Positions 14,422 through 17,638 of a stretch of 17,638 nucleotides of DNA are shown piece by piece. This DNA is from MWH-TA3 sp044353905 (GTDB lineage: Bacteria; Actinomycetota; Actinomycetes; Actinomycetales; Microbacteriaceae): positions 1-17,638 of the forward strand of contig JBILBA010000024.1 of NCBI GenBank assembly GCA_044353905.1. The letters run 5' to 3'. Position 1 is the stretch's first letter; every line of letters begins with the position of its first letter. The translations under genes were made by a program, and so were the position numbers. The notes under the pieces are model-generated. The model searched no databases. It was not told the origin of the DNA and worked only from the letters and a program-made list of their open reading frames with translations.

Positions 14422-16347
14422 TTAGACGAGATTGTCGAGGTGCGGGTCTCCGACGCGGGTCGGAATCATGACCGCCTGAATCTCGGCACGGTTGAGCAGG
14501 TCCGTCATGCGGCGCTGGCGCTGCTTCGGGATCAGCGTGACAACGGTTCCGGTCTTACCCGCGCGGCCCGTACGGCCCGAACGGTGCAGGTACGTCTTGT
14601 ACTCATCGGGTGCGTCCGCCTGGATGACGAGGTCGATGTCGTCAACGTGGATTCCACGAGCTGCGACGTCGGTCGCAACGAGCACGTTGACGCGACCCGT
14701 CGTGAGGCGCTCGAGGTTCCGAGTACGACGCGACTGGTTGAGGTCACCGTGGAGGCTGGTCGCCGGGATTCCGGCGTCCTCGAGTTCGTCGGCGAGCTGC
14801 TCGGCATACGCACGGGTGCGCGTGAACACGAGAGTCTTGCCGTCACGACGGACGAGGTGCTCGATGAGGGGGATCTTGTCGCGGTGATCAATGATGAACA
14901 CGCGGTGATCGATTGTGGACGAGGACTGGTCTTCGCCGGCAACCTCGTGGATTGCTGGCTCGGGGAGGAACTCGTCGATGATCGAAGCGACACCCTTGTC
15001 GAGTGTTGCCGAGAACAACAGACGCTGTCCACCCTCGGCGGTATCGCGAAGGATTCGCTGAACCGGCTCGAGGAATCCGAGGTCGCACATGTGGTCGGCC
15101 TCGTCGAGAACCGTGATCTGGATCTGCGACAGGTCGATGTGACGCTGACGCGCGAGGTCTTCGAGACGACCGGGGGTGGCGATGACGATGTCAACACCGC
15201 GACGGAGGCTCATGACCTGTGAGCCCTGCGGTACTCCACCGACGATCGTCGTGGTGAAGAGGCCAACCGACTTTGCGATGGGCATCACGGTGCGGTTGAT
15301 CTGCATCGCGAGTTCACGCGTCGGAGCAAGAATGAGCGCGCGAGGCGAACGACCCTGGCTGCGCTTTTTTCCGCCACCGTTTGCCATCAAGAGTTCGACG
15401 ATCGGTGCGGCAAAGGCGATGGTCTTGCCCGAGCCGGTTCGACCGCGTCCGAGAACGTCACGACCGGCGAGAACGTCCGGGATCGTGGCTGCCTGGATGG
15501 GGAACGGTGCGGTTGCACCGAGTTCGAGGAGCGCGGATTCGATGTTGCGACCCAATCCAAGGTCGCCGAACGTCACACCATCGACGTCATCGGCCGTTGT
15601 GGCCATCGCCTGAAGACGCTCGAGTACGACGTCTTCGCCGGGCTCGTAGAACGCCTTTTCGTCGCGAGAAGGATAGAAATCCGAGTCGCGGCGTGCGGGA
15701 CGGTCGTCACGGGCCGGGCGGTCGTCACGCGAGAAGCGATCGGTTCGTGGGCCGCGGTCATCACGAGCTGGGCGACGGTCGTCGCGTGCCGGACGGTCAT
15801 CACGCGCGGGACGGAACGGGCGATCGGAGCGATCCGTGCGCGGTGCACGGTCGTCGCGCGCGGGACGCGATCCACCGGCAAAGCGGTCGTCACGGGCCGG
15901 ACGGTCGTCACGAACCGGACGGTCATCGCGGGCGGGGCGTACGTCACGTCGTTCGTCGCGTGTGGTTCGAACGGGACGGTCGAACTTGCTCTTGGCGTCC
16001 ACGTGGCGGCCTTCACGAACGGGGCGACCATCGCGGAATGCGTATTCGTTTCGAGGAGCGCGGTCGGCGCGATCTGCGCGAGGTGCACGGTCATCACGAG
16101 CGGGTCGTGCACCGCGGTCGTCACGGGCCGGACGGTCATCGCGCGCGGGGCGCGATCCACCGGCGTAGCGGTCGTCACGAGCCGGACGTGCGTCACGGAC
16201 GGGACGGTCGTCGCGAGCGCCACGTGCCGGACGGCTTGCGCCTGCCGGACCATCGGGGCGGCCGAAACGGCTCTTTTTCTTCGCCGCGGCGTCGCGCGGG
16301 ACGAAGTTCTTTCCGCGGCGTTCCGCGGGAGGGGTGTTGCTGGGCAT
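14422..16347 (-). CDS. DEAD-box ATP-dependent RNA helicase with Arg/Asp-rich N-terminal repeat tail
   Basis: The 641-aa protein unwinds RNA with ATP. The helicase core (about 258-610) has the Q motif near Gln285, motif I GRTGSGKT (302-309), PTRELA (342-347), TPGR (391-394), DEAD (415-418), SAT (446-448) and HRSGRTGR (588-595). Residues 38-221 are a disordered tail of RPARDDR-type repeats, likely an RNA contact or condensate-forming region. The family includes RhlE/CsdA/DeaD-like proteins for ribosome assembly and cold adaptation; the exact subgroup is unclear. The frame is open upstream to 16566, but ATG 16347 is chosen because the family-like lysine/arginine-rich start begins there; ATG 16377 is an alternative. 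The Shine-Dalgarno is weak (AGAAAG). The prenyltransferase gene lies 45 nt downstream. Confidence 0.93.
   Translation of the reverse strand: MPSNTPPAERRGKNFVPRDAAAKKKSRFGRPDGPAGASRPARGARDDRPVRDARPARDDRYAGGSRPARDDRPARDDRGARPARDDRAPRADRADRAPRNEYAFRDGRPVREGRHVDAKSKFDRPVRTTRDERRDVRPARDDRPVRDDRPARDDRFAGGSRPARDDRAPRTDRSDRPFRPARDDRPARDDRRPARDDRGPRTDRFSRDDRPARDDRPARRDSDFYPSRDEKAFYEPGEDVVLERLQAMATTADDVDGVTFGDLGLGRNIESALLELGATAPFPIQAATIPDVLAGRDVLGRGRTGSGKTIAFAAPIVELLMANGGGKKRSQGRSPRALILAPTRELAMQINRTVMPIAKSVGLFTTTIVGGVPQGSQVMSLRRGVDIVIATPGRLEDLARQRHIDLSQIQITVLDEADHMCDLGFLEPVQRILRDTAEGGQRLLFSATLDKGVASIIDEFLPEPAIHEVAGEDQSSSTIDHRVFIIDHRDKIPLIEHLVRRDGKTLVFTRTRAYAEQLADELEDAGIPATSLHGDLNQSRRTRNLERLTTGRVNVLVATDVAARGIHVDDIDLVIQADAPDEYKTYLHRSGRTGRAGKTGTVVTLIPKQRQRRMTDLLNRAEIQAVMIPTRVGDPHLDNLV
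15700..16188 (-). repeat. Coding repeat encoding 11 exact RPARDDR units
   Basis: Within the helicase gene, residues 54-216 contain 11 exact RPARDDR units plus variants such as RPVRDDR and RPVREGR. A larger duplicated block is visible: RPARDDRYAGGSRPARDDR (from residue 54) and RPARDDRFAGGSRPARDDR (from residue 149). The units are also similar at DNA level, so slippage or unequal recombination could change tail length between strains. Confidence 0.9.
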
Positions 16348-16586
16348 CAGAATGCTTTCTGGCTTGTAAATACCCATGACGGCACACAGCAGTGCCGCAC
16401 GAAACCGAGCTATCAGTGACCGGGTTCGATTCACGAGTGGGGACCATTGCCAACAGGATGTTGTCAACCCGACTCGGAACCTATACAAACCACACAAATT
16501 TGCAGAATAACTTCTGCCTGTCCTGAGCCGACTGACCAATGCTAACAGGTAATCCCACAATTGCACCCGCCAATATGCTGGGGACT
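16348..16586. other. Intergenic region between divergent helicase and MFS genes
   Basis: This 239-bp gap is more AT-rich than its surroundings and should hold both promoters. On the minus strand TAGGTT, in the 16480-16490 area, is a possible -10 for the helicase, which would give it a leader of over 100 nt. A small inverted repeat, GCAGAA/TTCTGC (16502-16507, 16512-16517), may be an operator. I see no gene or RNA element I can name. Confidence 0.5.
16574..16579 (+). promoter_or_regulatory. -10 element of a probable leaderless promoter for the MFS gene
   Basis: TATGCT ends 7 nt before ATG 16587, the same spacing as at the DUF554 gene. The only G-rich stretch (GGGGA) ends 2 nt before the ATG, too close for a Shine-Dalgarno. 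Transcription from this -10 would begin at the start codon. No good -35 is visible. Confidence 0.4.
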
Positions 16587-17638
16587 ATGTCTACTCAGAA
16601 AAACCGCTGGCTCGCTCTCCTTTTTGTCAGCCTCGCCGTCGCCCTAGTTATCGTCGACTCGACGATAATCAACGTGGCAATTCCAGCCATCGTGGTCGAT
16701 CTCAATGCGTCGTCGACGGACGTCCAGTGGATCCAGGAGGCTTACACCCTCGTCTTCGCCGCGCTCCTCCTCGTCTTCGGCGCGCTCGCCGATAAATGGG
16801 GTCGCCGTTCGATGCTCATCATCGGTCTCGCGTTTTTCACTGTCTCGTCGATTTTTGCCGCGACATCCGACACCGCAGGTGCGCTCATCGCCTGGCGCGT
16901 GATTCAGGGAATCGGTGGCGCCATGGTGCTACCAACAACGCTATCCATCGTCAACGCGACCTTCCAGGGAAAAGAGCGCGGCATCGCGTTCGCCGTGTGG
17001 GGTTCGACGATCGGAGGAATGGTCGCCGTCGGGCCGCTGCTCGGTGGCTGGCTCACGACCGAGTTCTCGTGGAACTGGGCGTTCGGAATCAACATCCCGC
17101 TCGGTGTCCTCATCGCCGTCGGTGTTTTCCTCTTCGTGACCGAATCGAAAGACGCCGAGCATGCGAGGGCAATCGACTGGACGGGCGCCGTCCTGAGCGT
17201 GCTCGCGAGCGGCAGCCTCGTCTTCGGGCTCATCGAGGGTCGTAACTTCGGGTGGTGGGACATCAACAAGGCCTTCGAAATCGGTGACTGGACGTGGCCA
17301 TTAGGTATCTCGGTCGTCCCCGTTTCGTTCGCCGTGACCGCGATTGCGGTTGCGTGGTACATCATCCACGGTCGCGCGCGCCAAAAGGCAGGCAAATCGA
17401 CGCTCATCGCCTTCGAATTGTTCTCGCTTCCCAGCTTCCGCAACGGAAACCTCGTCGCCCTGATTGTGAGCATGGGCGAATTTGGAATCATCCTGGCGCT
17501 TCCACTGTGGCTGCAATTCGTGCTCGGTTACTCGCCGTTTGAAGCCGGACTCATCATCGTGGCTCTCGCCGTCGGTTCGTTCCTCGCGAGTGGAGTCGCG
17601 GGCGCATTAGGTTCCAGGGTCCAACCGACCTGGATCAT
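16587..17638 (+). CDS. DHA2-family (EmrB/QacA-type, 14-TMS) MFS drug/proton antiporter, C-terminus outside the window
   Basis: The first 350 residues are present and the frame runs off the window end. The N-terminus has the family's VDSTIINVAIP (23-33, with Asp24 in the first helix), motif A GALADKWGRR (65-74), motif B with RVIQGIGGAM (104-113) and motif C ending GPLLGGWL (149-156), which marks the antiporter branch. About ten hydrophobic helices fit in the visible part, consistent with a 14-helix plan. Members export drugs, dyes or metabolites using the proton gradient; the substrate is not predictable here. The ATG at 16587 is probably leaderless. No adjacent TetR or MarR regulator is visible in the window; one may lie downstream. 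Confidence 0.92.
   Translation, partial: MSTQKNRWLALLFVSLAVALVIVDSTIINVAIPAIVVDLNASSTDVQWIQEAYTLVFAALLLVFGALADKWGRRSMLIIGLAFFTVSSIFAATSDTAGALIAWRVIQGIGGAMVLPTTLSIVNATFQGKERGIAFAVWGSTIGGMVAVGPLLGGWLTTEFSWNWAFGINIPLGVLIAVGVFLFVTESKDAEHARAIDWTGAVLSVLASGSLVFGLIEGRNFGWWDINKAFEIGDWTWPLGISVVPVSFAVTAIAVAWYIIHGRARQKAGKSTLIAFELFSLPSFRNGNLVALIVSMGEFGIILALPLWLQFVLGYSPFEAGLIIVALAVGSFLASGVAGALGSRVQPTWI

Noticed and set aside
15690..16200. Repeat region considered as a CRISPR array or minisatellite
   Set aside because: Units are in frame, variable and coding within the helicase; there are no uniform repeats separated by unique spacers.
15381..16379. Open frame of 332 codons on the plus strand antisense to the helicase
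   Set aside because: It is Arg/Gly/His-rich low complexity created by reading the RPARDDR coding repeats backwards.
16422..16437. tRNA T-arm-like sequence (GGGTTCGATTCACG)
   Set aside because: No acceptor, D or anticodon arms can be built around it, so it is not a tRNA gene or a clear fragment.
16348..16566. 73-codon N-terminal extension of the helicase gene
   Set aside because: It lies in the AT-richer divergent promoter region, has no family similarity, and the family-like start is at 16347.

Overview
The window looks like chromosomal DNA from a high-GC Gram-positive bacterium (Actinobacteria), most likely close to Microbacteriaceae. This rests on the high G+C, the tRNA-Glu/Asp/Phe trio without encoded CCA, frequent GTG starts, two candidate leaderless promoters, a type-B-like PutA without a DNA-binding domain, a UbiA/CrtEb-like prenyltransferase next to a CrtI-type desaturase, and a DEAD-box helicase with a long Arg/Asp-rich N-terminal tail. 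The assignment is by gene content and style only. No rRNA or marker phylogeny is available here.

Layout. 1-897 (minus): a secreted coiled-coil M23 peptidase, cut by the window start just after its first zinc ligands. 983-1380 (plus): a promoter, tRNA-Glu, tRNA-Asp, a terminator, tRNA-Phe and a second terminator. 1385-4840 (minus): putA, the bifunctional proline catabolic enzyme. 4948-5706 (plus): a DUF554 membrane protein, divergent from putA and probably leaderless. 5737-12102 (plus): a perfect 16-bp palindrome, then a tight five-gene operon: aldehyde dehydrogenase, IolD-type thiamine-diphosphate hydrolase, HpcH/HpaI aldolase, Gfo/Idh/MocA dehydrogenase and D-2-hydroxyacid dehydrogenase. 12107-16347 (minus): CrtI-type desaturase and CrtEb-like prenyltransferase, which overlap by 4 bp, downstream of the DEAD-box helicase. 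16587-end (plus): a DHA2-type MFS exporter, truncated by the window end. No stretch longer than 300 bases lacks a gene. No insertion sequence, phage gene, CRISPR array or attachment site was seen.

How the genes fit together. The operon at 5774-12102 is the most interesting region. It pairs an inositol-type ring-opening enzyme (IolD) and a Gfo/Idh/MocA dehydrogenase with a pyruvate-type class II aldolase, a non-IolA aldehyde dehydrogenase and a 2-hydroxyacid dehydrogenase. It lacks the kinase, isomerase, dehydratase and phospho-aldolase genes (iolC, iolB, iolE, iolJ) of the classical inositol pathway. The simplest reading is a compact, non-phosphorylative route that oxidises, opens and cleaves a cyclitol or related cyclic polyol, under a LacI-type regulator encoded elsewhere. 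The substrate cannot be named from sequence. Other points of note are an 11-bp inverted repeat that buries the prenyltransferase start codon, two matching leaderless promoter layouts, and the polyampholytic helicase tail.
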